Origin: Rutstroemia sp. NJR-2017a BVV2
Lineage: Eukaryota; Ascomycota; Leotiomycetes; Helotiales; Rutstroemiaceae
Direction: 5' to 3'
NCBI GenBank assembly: GCA_002946415.1
Contig: NJPS01000079.1
Coordinates: 558,001-622,000, forward strand
Length of the DNA: 64,000 nucleotides
The position numbers and the translations under genes are program-made. Positions 14,401-24,649 of this stretch are shown here, in pieces; the first letter of the stretch is position 1; the number at the start of each line of letters is the position of its first letter. The notes under the pieces are model-generated. The model saw only the letters and a list, made by a program, of their open reading frames with translations, was not told the origin of the DNA and did no database searches.

Positions 14401-14629
14401 GGGGCGCCGAAAGATTGAAGGGATCTGCAGAACTCTCGAGCTTGACTTCCTGGGGGACCACCTCTTCGCCTATTCCATAAGGAAAGGAGTAATCGTCAAA
14501 ATTCGGCTGGCCGGTCACATCGAGTGGTGAAGTGCTCTGCGGTAGGGGATTTTGCGCGCGGTGCGGGTTCTGAATATCTGAAGCATGCTGCGCTTGATAG
14601 TTCATCTGTGCTTGACCCGAAGACATCAT
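11474..14629 (-). CDS. Zn2Cys6 transcription factor with fungal-specific middle domain
   Basis: DNA-binding regulator of 1033 aa. Two exons, 14629-13545 and 13490-11474, joined by a 54-nt intron; total 3102 nt, in frame. The binuclear zinc cluster has six Cys at residues 181, 184, 191, 198, 201 and 208 (C-x2-C-x6-C-x6-C-x2-C-x6-C, LACIACRRKKIRCSGEKPAC). It is followed by a linker and short helix (YMAMLDKRLKRMEERIIKIV) that probably mediates dimerisation. The middle homology region includes LHEFGTCQGGRSWALGGQAI and RRRTMWACFLMDRF, typical of fungal_trans. The last 200 residues are Gln/Pro-rich and then very Gly-rich, a likely activation region. It sits downstream of a 2.9 kb region holding a CGG-A-CCG palindrome. 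I cannot assign an orthologue name or target pathway. Confidence 0.92.
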
Positions 14630-17501
14630 CCCGTCTGCGGTCCTCTGCTCAATCGATTACGTTTGCTGTGCGTATAAGCCAATCCACATTGGGCGTCCAA
14701 AACCTCTAACCAGTGTATACAGGTGTTCTGGTTCATATCATCATAAACTGCAGCTTCTGAATCCGCCCTCGGGCACAGCATAAATATGATTTCTAATCGT
14801 CAAGTGGTAGATTAGAGAAATTGTTTATTATTGACATTTCCAATTCCTCGGAGGAGATGGGCGGGAAGTTGCGGCTAGTGACGTTCGTAATAAACTGTAG
14901 GTGAAGCTTGAGGTGCGGTCGGAGAGCATATGAGGATGAGAATTAATGGAGCTGACAATTAAGCATACACTACTTCGTTCATGGCGCAAGCCGAGTCGCA
15001 CTAGAAGGTGTAAAGAGATGAAGAAAGTGGTCCAAGTAAAGTAATAATAATAAGGTAGAATAGTAGAATACTAGAAATAAGTTACTTGTGGTTGAATGTA
15101 GAATTATTGCTGTCGATTAGATTAGCCTGCCAAAGATTTTCTGGGGTCAAGCCTCTGGCCCGGTTGTGTGTGAAAGAGGCGCACTCTTACAGTTTACTAC
15201 CACGGAGAAGGTAATCCAGGCCGTGCACACTGCACACACATGTGCACAAAATTGCTTGGCGAAATGCGCCGCCGCTTTGTTGGTCCTTAATGCTACTTCG
15301 ACTACTTGTACAATACTACTTCTACCACTTCTCTCTACTCAGTCACTAGTGCTACTACCAGCTAACGTTATGTGACCATCATCCTTTCTGAAAGCTCCTT
15401 CGCATGTCGGACAGGAGGCTGCTTTATTCGCTACGGAAGCAAAGATGTTTGTTCCCTGATCTCCTCTTGCTTTATTTCCCCGGTCGGAAGTAAAGTATCA
15501 TGCAGAGTGCTCTACGTACACAATCGTATATGCCTTGCCCTGGTAAAGGCATCGCTGCAGGGTATCGTCGATAGTCATTGGGGGTCAGTCCGTATGGAAG
15601 CCCTGACTCACTCCTGAAATCCGCAAAAGGTCCAGAAAGGAGGTCCCGTCTCCACGCAGATGACGATCGCAAAAAGTACTTGTGTCTAGCTACTGAAACT
15701 CAGTGGGCTTGAACCGGACCGGTTAACCTCGCCCCTACGGAAAGCCTCGGGAGTCACTAAAAGGCTAGATGGGCTTGGGTTTTCTAGAAGAGTAGGGTTG
15801 ATACTGCTACGACGGTAGAGCTCTTACTTCCTCCTCACTGCTCCTTTCTACAAAGTAAAAGAGATATCTGCGCACGGGGACATTTCCTATTCCAGATTGA
15901 TCGCGGGGTCCCATGCTGACATTCAGACGTAATCCTCAAATCACAATGTGGACATTCACCCCAGTCCTCCGCGTATCCCTGTGCAAATTTCATGCCCGCA
16001 ACACATCGGAACATTATGCGCAGGGAGCATTTCCTGCCACTTTACCAAGCAAGCCCCTTGACAATCAATTGTAACCTTCTCATTCTTTATACTTCGTATG
16101 CTCTCTCCGTTGGATGCACAGATATTGAGAGAGCTGTAGACTTCAGATGAAGCATGTACTTAACACACTCTCTTGCGAAATTATGAGGGAAACCAAGTTT
16201 TCGCAACCTGGCCTATATGGGGCTGGCACTGCCAGGATTCTCCTTGCACTCACGGGGCATCTAAACTCTACTTCCACTACCTCCGTACTAAAAGAAGTGG
16301 GCGAAAGGCAATGATTGGGCATTTGTTACCCAGCTAGGTATAGACGGAAGCACGAAAAGCTGACAAGAAGATTTGTAATTCGCAATAAGGACTCATTGGT
16401 CCAAGCAACTACTTTAAAGTAGCAATTGATCGCCCCAACCATTGTCCAATCCGTCAGTGTCAGGAGGATGACAATTCTAATTTCCAACACAACTTATTCG
16501 ACGCTGCTACAAGTACAGCATAGCAAGCACACGAGCTACCGACCGCGCTCTCTATCCCTTGGTAATGGTGAAAAGGTCGTGCTTTCGTTTCGGTATTAAG
16601 TGCCGGCGCTAGATAATCGCAGGAACAAGAGAACACGAACGAACTTAAACTAAAAATCAATATTGATGTGCAGAGTATTTCTCAAATCTTCGCGAACGAG
16701 TAGTCTGGCCAGTAGATCAATAGATGGTGCTTAAATGTCCAAAAGGGGTGCAATTGATGGATGATTTGACACTGGGGTGCAGTTGCTTGATTATGAGGGG
16801 TAAAGAGGTTGTCGATTCTTTACCCGCACGCGAGTCAGTTTGGGTTACCAGCCGAGGGGATTCCCGAAACGCAAGGCTGAATAGATAGAAAAGAGAGTCA
16901 GGAAGGATCACTTGCAGGTGATCCTTTCAGTTCATCATGCAGGTAACGTGCAATTGTTCCGAGTTCGCGTGCGTAGGACAAATAGGAAATGAACGTCATC
17001 GACAGCCTCGAGTTCAACAGAAGGATGTAGTGTGGAGAATGTGAGTGATCACAAACACCTAGGGGGCTCTCTCATTGTCTGTCGAGGCGAGTTTGCTACG
17101 AAGAACTTACCCCATCGACTCGAGGCATAAAGTTGATGACGCCTTTCGCCTCTGCGGCGTAGAAGACTTTTTACGGGGTGCAGACGGCCCAGACAACCGT
17201 TGGCCGTGAAAGGGTGATAATTCATGCTGCTTTTGCTTGTGCGACGAAAGTTTATGATGGCAACAGATGGGATGGAATTCAACTGAGGTCTTATCAGCAA
17301 ATTTCGTCTGATCTTATCCCGCTTAAATCATTGGTTCAAAGGTTGAACGAACCTCGGCCCATCCCCAGATTTCGGCTCTCCGCTTTGGTTACACTAGTGT
17401 TCCCCTCTGCTTGAGCTCCTTTTTCTCCGAGTATGAGTATGCTTCAGTGTTCAATTCGATTGTTGTACAGCTAAATACTCGAGCTACACAGTATTATTAA
17501 C
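14630..17501. other. Long intergenic region upstream of the Zn2Cys6 regulator and the SDR gene
   Basis: 2.9 kb with no supportable gene. It contains an imperfect tract rich in CTACT words (15290-15365), an inverted GTGCACA/TGTGCAC pair (15223-15229 and 15241-15247), and the 13-bp palindrome AACCGGACCGGTT at 15712-15724. The regulator's promoter should lie at the left end and that of the SDR gene at the right end. Confidence 0.5.
15712..15724. promoter_or_regulatory. CGG-A-CCG palindrome, candidate Zn2Cys6 binding site
   Basis: AACCGGACCGGTT is a perfect 13-bp palindrome centred on one A, containing inverted CGG and CCG half-sites with 1-nt spacing. Inverted CGG/CCG repeats are the usual targets of Zn2Cys6 dimers. 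It lies about 1.1 kb upstream of the regulator start at 14629 and 1.8 kb upstream of the SDR gene. Function is inferred only. Confidence 0.3.
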
Positions 17502-18531
17502 ATGTCTAACTACGATACTGAACTCAAGGACTTTCCCTCTATCTTCTCCCTCAAGGGAAAGGTGGTGGTTGTGACAGGAGGCTCCAGAGGACTCGGCCTT
17601 CATGCTGCATCAGGGTAGAGTTATTCCCTCTTCTTCCAGCACAGATTATTCCCTTCATCGGTCCTCAACTGACATTTCTCCTAATTTTCCAGTTTTCTGC
17701 AAGCCGGTGCTTCCAAAGTATACATAACATCTCGCAAAGCCTCCGCATGTGAAGCAGCCGTCAAAGCTCTCAATGCCCTCCCGAATCTATCTCCTGGCGC
17801 GAAAGCCATCTCTGTCCCAGCCGATATCGCCAAATTCGAAGGTGTTGAACATCTTGTGCGAGAAGTGAGCAAGACAACAGATCATATCGATATACTGTTT
17901 GCCAATGCAGGTGCTACATGGGGCGAGGCGTTCGATACACATCCGGACAGTGCATTCAGCAAAGTGATGGATCTGAATGTCAAGAGTGTGTTCAATACCG
18001 TGAGATTGTACGTTCTACGCCTTTCAGTATTCACATTTGAGCCAAGACTAATTCGATCGAAACAGATTCGCACCGCTTCTCCAGAAGAAGGGCACAATCG
18101 AAGATCCTTCTCGCGTGATCATAACCGCTTCAGTAGCAGGAATTGGTGTCGGGACGCTAGGAAAGAATGCAACGTTCGGATACTCTGCATCGAAAGCTGC
18201 TGCCATCCATCTCACCAAGAACCTCGCAGTTGAGCTTGGCCCTCGCCACATTCTCGTAAACTCCATATCGCCGGGGTTCTTCCCATCCAAGATGGCAAGC
18301 GGATTGATTGAGTTGACAGGAGGTGCGGATGCGTTGGCTGCGAGTAACCCCAATGGTAGGTTAGGGAAACCAGAGGATATTGCCGGATTGGTGGTATTTT
18401 TGAGTAGTAGGGCAAGTTCCCACGTGAATGGGGCGAATATTGTGGTAGACGGAGGAGCGGTTCTAGCAAGGGGAGATATGCATTCAATGGGAGATGGAAA
18501 TTCCAGTGCAACAAAACAGTCAAAGCTATAA
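17502..18531 (+). CDS. Short-chain dehydrogenase/reductase
   Basis: NAD(P)-dependent oxidoreductase of the classical SDR family, 297 aa; substrate unknown. Exons are 17502-17614, 17693-18007 and 18066-18531, total 894 nt, in frame. The Rossmann cofactor motif is TGGSRGLGLH (TGxxxGxG type), followed by the ITSRK strand end, whose Arg suggests NADPH preference. NAGA replaces the usual NNAG; the catalytic Ser is in ITASVAGIG and the Tyr-Lys pair in YSASKAA. The region after the active site reads NSISPGFFPSKM, and the C-terminal DGG motif is present. No signal peptide or membrane segment, so probably cytosolic. It resembles fungal gluconate/sorbose-type or secondary-metabolite SDRs, which cannot be told apart here. 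It is convergent with the APH-like gene. Confidence 0.92.
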
Positions 18532-18872
18532 ACACCTCACTCTCTGTTAGCTGCGACTGATGAACATTGAACAACCGCATAGTAAAAAGATGCGGACATA
18601 CAGTACATATAGTATATGTTAGATAGTCGCTATATACTTGGGCTATTCTGTCCAAGGCAGCATATTAAACATTTAGTAGGAAACAAATATAATTGGTATT
18701 TGCGAACACAAGACCGGTGCATCGAGTAAAGAAAGTAAAATTCGATGCAAGACGAAGGAAACTTCCACATTGCAGGGTGTTAATTAATATTAAGAGAACT
18801 CGCTGCCACATTAGCACGTCAAGGGAAGATCGCTGAAACGCCAGGACAAATGAAACAAACACTCAAGAATTA
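18532..18872. other. Convergent 3' flanks between SDR and APH-like genes
   Basis: A 341-bp AT-rich interval between two stop codons. It should hold both 3' UTRs; no gene or repeat was noticed. Confidence 0.5.
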
Positions 18873-20000
18873 TCAAAAAGAACCATTCGTGACCAGTGGG
18901 GCGCCAGCTCTTAGGTCGCAGAACCGAGCTCTCGAGCATTCATCGGAAAGACTAGAGGACTCCTCCGTCACACACATGGATAGCGATGACGATGCCGATG
19001 ACGAGGCGGACGCATCAATATCCAAGAAAGCATCAAGCCGTCGGATCTCCTCAATATCTCTGCCTTCCTCAACCACTCGGTTGATAGCTCCATCGTCGAA
19101 AGCAATACCATGCCATAACAGCACGCCGAGGTCTCTTGCCATTTTGACTGCCTCCATGACAGGATCTTGGTTGAGCTCTGGAATTTGTGACATCAGTTCG
19201 GTCCAGAATGTTTGTCTTAGATAAGGAGCATCTTTGTCGTATTGAAAACCCGTACTCGTCATTTCACCAAGGATTTCCTCGAGACCGTAAAGGCATACTC
19301 CAAAAGGCAGAGGTTCGCCCTCCGCCCAGTCGACGAAGCCGACAAGACTACCTGTTGCTGCGTCGATGATTATATTACTTGCAACAATATCGCCATGCGT
19401 TAGAACCCATGGTAAGCTGCCAACCATGTCGATGTTCTTGAGGATCTTTCTTGCTACAGGCCGGAACCTTAAAGGCAATTGTTTGCTCAGTAGTTCAATG
19501 CGAGGCAAGAGGGAGGACCCGATAACTCCCTGTGAAACTATGTTGGTATTTTTTGTATTCCACCCCATAGAGAGAAAGTGCGCAAAGTTCTTGCACAAAG
19601 TCGCTCGCGCTTCCGTAGGTTGTCTAAGCATTGTGCTGCTCGTTCGGAACTCCTTGTACGACACTCCTTGTAAACGACTCATCGTGTATACCAGTAACCC
19701 GGACTTTGGAAGTGTATCGACATACGTGGTCTGAGGTGCGAAAGTCCTGTATACCTTTCGTGCAGCTTTCACAGTCAGGAGATCGAGTTTATATGTACGA
19801 GGCCGAAACTGCACAATTGTGTCATCGCCAACGAAGAACGTCAGAGAACAGTAACCTTGGCAAGCTGCCACCTCAATCGTGCTCCCCGGAAAGTGGTGCT
19901 TGACGAACTCGTAACAGTCCGCCATGTCATTTTGGCCGAGCCCATTGCGAATGAGAAAGCTGTCGACGGCGGACCAGGACTCCAGCTGCTTGGCAGCCAT
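18873..20000 (-). CDS. Aminoglycoside phosphotransferase-fold (APH/choline kinase-like) protein
   Basis: Intronless gene of 375 aa, ATG at 20000. The kinase-like core has a divergent nucleotide-binding half (CSLTFFVGDDTIVQFRPR), a hinge-like GLLVYTMSRLQGVSY, the catalytic loop WVLTHGDIVASNIIID (HGD with downstream Asn) and the metal-binding segment GFVDWAEGEPLPFG, equivalent to the D-W-E motif of the family. Such APH-fold proteins are greatly expanded in filamentous ascomycetes and usually have no known substrate. The name does not imply antibiotic resistance. The C-terminal 70 residues are acidic and Ser-rich. It is divergent from the DUF2235 gene; a tandem repeat lies in its promoter. Confidence 0.82.
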   Translation of the reverse strand: MAAKQLESWSAVDSFLIRNGLGQNDMADCYEFVKHHFPGSTIEVAACQGYCSLTFFVGDDTIVQFRPRTYKLDLLTVKAARKVYRTFAPQTTYVDTLPKSGLLVYTMSRLQGVSYKEFRTSSTMLRQPTEARATLCKNFAHFLSMGWNTKNTNIVSQGVIGSSLLPRIELLSKQLPLRFRPVARKILKNIDMVGSLPWVLTHGDIVASNIIIDAATGSLVGFVDWAEGEPLPFGVCLYGLEEILGEMTSTGFQYDKDAPYLRQTFWTELMSQIPELNQDPVMEAVKMARDLGVLLWHGIAFDDGAINRVVEEGRDIEEIRRLDAFLDIDASASSSASSSLSMCVTEESSSLSDECSRARFCDLRAGAPLVTNGSF

Positions 20001-21300
20001 AACGAAGCTTCTTATATGTTCATCGGGGGTTGATGCTCCTCAGCCGCACCAGCATCGAAATGCAGAATACCTTTTATCACCGAGACAATGGCACAGAGTA
20101 GCTGCATAGAAGAACATATGGGGTGACTTGCAGAGTGCAGTAGAAGAACATATGGGGTGACTTGCAGAGTGCAGTAGAAGAAATGGGGCACTTGTGCAAC
20201 CACACTTCTCTGTACTAGTCCTTTATCTTCTCGTGCGTGTCTGACTACGATCGGCTTAAAGAATCGCACGATGTGACATGTTAAAAAGTAAGTGAGGGAT
20301 GAGCCTTGGCGTCCACTAAGATAACACTTTGGGTTTCCGAGCTAAAATTGTCTAACTGTAGACGGCACCAGCGGGATCTACGTGCTTAGGTAATTTTGGT
20401 CTCGTGTAAGAACTTAGGAAACTTTCGTCTCATGTGGTCGACATCTAGAGCTTCATCCCGTCGCTACTTCGGGTGATTTTGTTATCATTGCACGGTGTCA
20501 TCGACTCATCGCCAGCTGCGGCGTGCGAAGCAGAAAATCGAGGGACTGCCTCGACTGCATGACTTCTCGCGTACATTCCGTATGGTTAGCTCAGCAACGC
20601 AGGGATAACCATGGGTATGAAATCCGACCAATTGAAATGCTTCTCTGACATGGCAAGAACGAAAATTCTTTACAGCGAATCAAGTATCGCGAACTCCACA
20701 AGCCCTGGATGAAATCATTTATTTGTAAGGCTGGCTGGCTGGCACGGTGAGATTGGAAGACCATCTTTTCTCTTTGAGCACAGAACCGCATTCTGCTATT
20801 TTGCCAACAACATCAGCATCCACAAGATTATTCCATATACACATCAAACGTTACCCCATCTTCAATTTTATGATGAAAGAGGCTTGAAAAGATGCTGAAA
20901 TCGGTGCTGAACACTGCCTAATGTGATGAGTGTCACAGCAACGAGAGATGGCTGAACCGCGCCTGTGAAACATTGATTTGCGCTGCATGTGCAGCCGGCT
21001 AGAAAAGCATACACAGAGTAAAGCTCCTTCTTGATTTGTATAAATTGTTTGCTTCGATCTGCTTCTCGAGTCAAGGATTTGAGCCTGGTATCACAGTTCC
21101 TCAAGACGCGTTTCCTCGTATAAACTCTCCAGCCCTCCTACATATACCTCTTAAAGCTACAGGTATGAACTAATTTCCCTTCAATTAATATCTAAAGGTC
21201 TTCATTTGCTAAGTGGTTCACGACAGTATTCAGCGTTGGAGCTCATAGTATCTTCCCTCTAAACTACTTTCTCTTTCTTGATATACATTGAGATCGCGCA
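20001..21300. promoter_or_regulatory. Divergent intergenic region between APH-like and DUF2235 genes
   Basis: 1.3 kb without a supportable gene. Apart from the 34-bp tandem repeat listed separately, it holds only short open frames with no coding character and a small GGCT run near 20730. It must contain both promoters. Confidence 0.45.
20108..20181. repeat. 34-bp tandem repeat in the APH-like gene promoter
   Basis: Two full copies (20108-20141 and 20142-20175) of a unit beginning AGAAGAACATATGGGG and ending GAGTGCAGT, followed by the first few bases of a third copy. Each unit carries a CATATG. It lies 108-181 bp upstream of the APH-like start codon. Copy number may vary between strains. Confidence 0.85.
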
Positions 21301-23470
21301 ATGCCGAAAATGGTGGACTACGAGCACCCGCGTCACCCCAAGCGGCTGATCCTATGCTGCGATGGAACGTGGATGGACAGGTACAGTAATTCTGAAGCGA
21401 AAGATACGATAGGACTGACCTCATGAAACAGTGATGATGGATTCACGAAGCCATCGCTGATTCCGTACAAACCAACGGGGACTTTACAAGTAAGTCATGG
21501 AATATCTCACTCCAAAACATTATTTTGGAGATACAGGCCTGAGATGATGGCCTTTGGGCTTTGTCAGATCGTTCGCTTCAGACTTCGGACAACTCTCCCA
21601 AATTGACCTAAGGTCATGTCAAGCAATAGTTGGGCATTACTGATATCTACAGGTCGCAAGTAACATCACGCGCATCTCCAGAGCTTTCAAAAGATATGGC
21701 CGAGATGGAACACACCAGATCATCTACTATCATTCAGGGGTCGGCACTGGTAGTAGTGTGTTGGACACGCTTAGTGGAGGCATGCTTGGTACTGGGATCT
21801 CTGAGGTTTGGCTTTTCTGTAATTCAGTAGTTACGTCAAATGCTAATATACCGAAGAACATTCGTGAAGCCTACAGTTTCATCGCCGCTAATTATACGCC
21901 CGGAGACGAAATTATCCTTGTGGGTTTCTCTCGCGGAGCTTTTACAGCCAGAAGCGTTGCTGGAATGATCAAGGATATTGGGTTGTTGACCAGAGAGGGG
22001 ATGAACAACTTCTATGCCATATTTAAGGACCAGGAAAATTTCAGAAACGATGACTATCACGACATTTTTCCAGAGACACCCTTTCCAAACAAACCCAAGG
22101 ATGCGGTTGATTACAAGAGAAAGCTGGAACGAGTATGCGCAATATTCTACGCCAAATTTTAATATATCTAACATGATACAGGAGGACTTGACAAGAGTGT
22201 ACGATCCCGACGGAACGAAAATAAGGATTCAGGCTGTGGCAGTGTGGGATACTGTAGGGTCCCTAGGAATACCCAACATTGCCCTACTTTCAAAGCTCGG
22301 CCTTCCACACTCGACGAAAGAGTAGGAAATTCTTTAATGGCATCACACGTTGCCATATCAGATTAGGAATAACCTCACTGACACCAGGACTGTAGGTACA
22401 AATTCTACGATACGAATCTCTCAGGGTCTATTCGTCATGCATTTCAAGCTCTTGCTCTGGACGAACACAGAAGGCCGTTCAGGCCTGCTGTCTGGGAAAT
22501 AAGAGACATGGAAAATTCTACGGACCTTCGACAAGTCTGGTTTCCAGGTTCTCACTCGAATGTGGGTGGTGGTTATGAAGATCAAGAGATAGCAGATATT
22601 ACTTTAGCATGGTCAGTTATCTTCAATTCTCCCCAATACTCGGTTAACGTACTTCAGGATGATGGACCAGCTTGCGTCTATTGGAGTCGCATTTCATGAT
22701 GAAGCTATTGAGACGATATTCGAAAAGAGTGTTCAATACTACGAATCCCTACGTGAGCCTTCTACTTCCATTGGCAACTTGTTCTCTAGGAAGCCTGTAC
22801 AACAGTGGGCAACGCAATCGGTCTATGACAAACACCATCCAGTTCGTCCATGGGGACTTGGTAAGATCTATAATTCGGACACTGGAGTTGTATGTACATC
22901 TTCAATATCGCTCCATCAATTGAGCTATGGAAGCAGGAAACTGACATCGAGTAGTGGCATCTTGCAGGCAAACAGACACGCACTCCTGGTCTCTATACAC
23001 GTCCAGATCCAAACACAGGCATGCCAACTGGAATACCCATGACCCATACTAACGAACGCATTCATTCAAGTGTCCGTATTCGTTTGGAACTCGAAGGTCT
23101 TGGAGAAGACGATTTAACTAGATACAAGTGCCCGGCACTACTCAAGAAAGGTCCGTGGCGCCTCGATCAAATTCGTATCAAAGTTACCGATCCGATTCCG
23201 CCTACGGCTACGTGGGGACCCTCTGCTCCGGCTGCTTTAGACCATGAGATCAGCGACATGAGATGGGTATGGGAATACGACGGGCCAGAGCACAATGCTC
23301 CGGTAGTGCAGACATTGATTGAAGAGAACCTGGGTCCGTTCGAGAGGAAGCTTCTTCTACTTAACAAAGGTAAGGGCATGTTCCACAAAGTAATCGATGA
23401 CGCAGATGAAGAGGGGCGTGCGGCAATACTCCACGTTGAGATTGGAGCACGACAAGAGGATAGCGGTTAG
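21301..23470 (+). CDS. DUF2235 family alpha/beta-hydrolase-like protein
   Basis: Protein of 556 aa with the DUF2235 (T6SS Tle1-like phospholipase) catalytic fold. Eight exons were rebuilt: 21301-21380, 21432-21489, 21653-21805, 21857-22132, 22182-22321, 22396-22611, 22658-22889 and 22955-23470; total 1671 nt, in frame. The N-terminus has the family hallmark RLILCCDGTWMD. The nucleophile elbow is GFSRG (Ser122) within LVGFSRGAFTARSVAGMI. Later conserved blocks are AVWDTVGSLGIP and VWFPGSHSNVGGGYED, with the His expected for the triad. Bacterial relatives are antibacterial phospholipases; fungal members are widespread and uncharacterised, so lipase activity is inference. The third intron (21806-21856) is 51 nt, weakly bounded, in frame and without a stop. 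There is no signal peptide. Confidence 0.9.
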
Positions 23471-23827
23471 ATTTCGCAGGAGTCTGCCATTCAGTAATTG
23501 CGAGCGTATCTGAAAGTTCATGGAGGGGAGTGTCTGGAAGCAGCTGTGTTACCACCTTGCCCGCATACAGATTGATATCTTTCACAAGTAATAGTTGGAG
23601 ATTTGATTGACAGTACCACTTTTAATTGAGTTGTTGGGGTGGGAATAATCTACCATCTAACACAAAACTAATCATTTGTATCATACATATCGAATGCTTT
23701 GTAAAAGTGCAGATGAACGTTCGCTGATTTCGAAACTTCATGTTGTATAGGTCGAGCTTCATATGAGAAATACACGACTCGGAAGAGAAGAAAGAAGAAA
23801 AGACGAAAGCGATACGAAAAGGGTCAC
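23471..23827. other. Short gap that may hide a 5' exon of the next gene
   Basis: The gap is AT-rich up to about 23750. From 23751 the sequence is open in the frame of the next gene and encodes a strongly basic stretch (KYTTRKRRKKKRRKRYEK), preceded by TTGTATAG, a possible splice acceptor ending at 23750. The downstream gene could therefore have an upstream exon; I could not find a convincing first exon. Confidence 0.35.
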
Positions 23828-24649
23828 ATGGGTGATGATCTCCTGGAAGAAATCGGTGGTGAAACAGCTGTAAACGGAGAATTTGACATGCGGCGTGAAG
23901 AGGTCGTTAGCTATGGTTCAGCCCCAATTGCGGTTGATGCGGACGACGAAGAGATTGACGAGAAACTTGCAAGGAAGCACAGAGATTACAGTAGAAGTAG
24001 GAGGAATAGGAGAGAGATAGAAGAGGAAGAAGAGGCAATCGAAGCAAAACTCGCGAGGATGGAGATGGGCAACTCTTATACGTCTAGAGGACGGGAGGCG
24101 GAAGAGGAAATCGAGGAGAAGATTGCCCGGATGGAGATGGGTTCGTCGGCTCCTAGAAGACGATCACACCGAGACAGTATAAGGGGGAGAGACAGAGGAA
24201 AAGAAAGAGACAGCTACAGTTACAGTTCCAAGAGACGCAGCGAGATGACGGAGGACCCCTACATCATCACCGGAGTCAAGGAACGAGTCGGTTTTTCAAA
24301 CGACGTCTATGGCCATACATCGGAGATGGCGGAAAATTATTCAGAGAAGAGGGTGCCGATTAGCCACCACAATGATGAAATTAGGGTAGTTGACGACCAT
24401 AGCGTGGACGGGCATAGCCAGGCACATACTGGTGAGGACAACAAACGAAGAAGTGTATTCGGGAGTGTTAGGGGTGGAGGAGGCTCGGATCGCGAGTATG
24501 GAGACGGAAACCGGGTATCTGGTGATCCCTATTCGTACAAGGAGCACCGAACGCATAGCCCAAACCCCTCTAGGAGAGGAGAGAGCAGGAGGGACAGACG
24601 AACTTGGGCTGAGAGAGGAGCAAGATCGAGCTCATCACGACAATCATGA
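23828..24649 (+). CDS. Hypothetical charged protein with three helical repeats
   Basis: 273 aa from the ATG at 23828; no family recognised. It is highly charged, with three related segments of about 30 residues: DDEEIDEKLARKHRDYSRSR, EEEEAIEAKLARMEMGNS and EEEIEEKIARMEMGSSAPRR. Each is an acidic helix ending in LAR/IAR followed by a basic Arg/Ser linker. The remainder is Arg/Ser/Asp-rich and probably disordered, with a conserved-looking DPYIITGVKERVGF segment. It lies 358 bp after the DUF2235 gene on the same strand. The frame stays open upstream to about 23717 without an ATG, so the true N-terminus may be longer. It is probably real, judging by the internal repeats. Confidence 0.6.
   Translation: MGDDLLEEIGGETAVNGEFDMRREEVVSYGSAPIAVDADDEEIDEKLARKHRDYSRSRRNRREIEEEEEAIEAKLARMEMGNSYTSRGREAEEEIEEKIARMEMGSSAPRRRSHRDSIRGRDRGKERDSYSYSSKRRSEMTEDPYIITGVKERVGFSNDVYGHTSEMAENYSEKRVPISHHNDEIRVVDDHSVDGHSQAHTGEDNKRRSVFGSVRGGGGSDREYGDGNRVSGDPYSYKEHRTHSPNPSRRGESRRDRRTWAERGARSSSSRQS

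Noticed and set aside
18873..20000. Antibiotic-resistance gene (APH motif)
   Set aside because: APH-fold proteins are common in filamentous fungi with no resistance role; the fold alone does not support that call.
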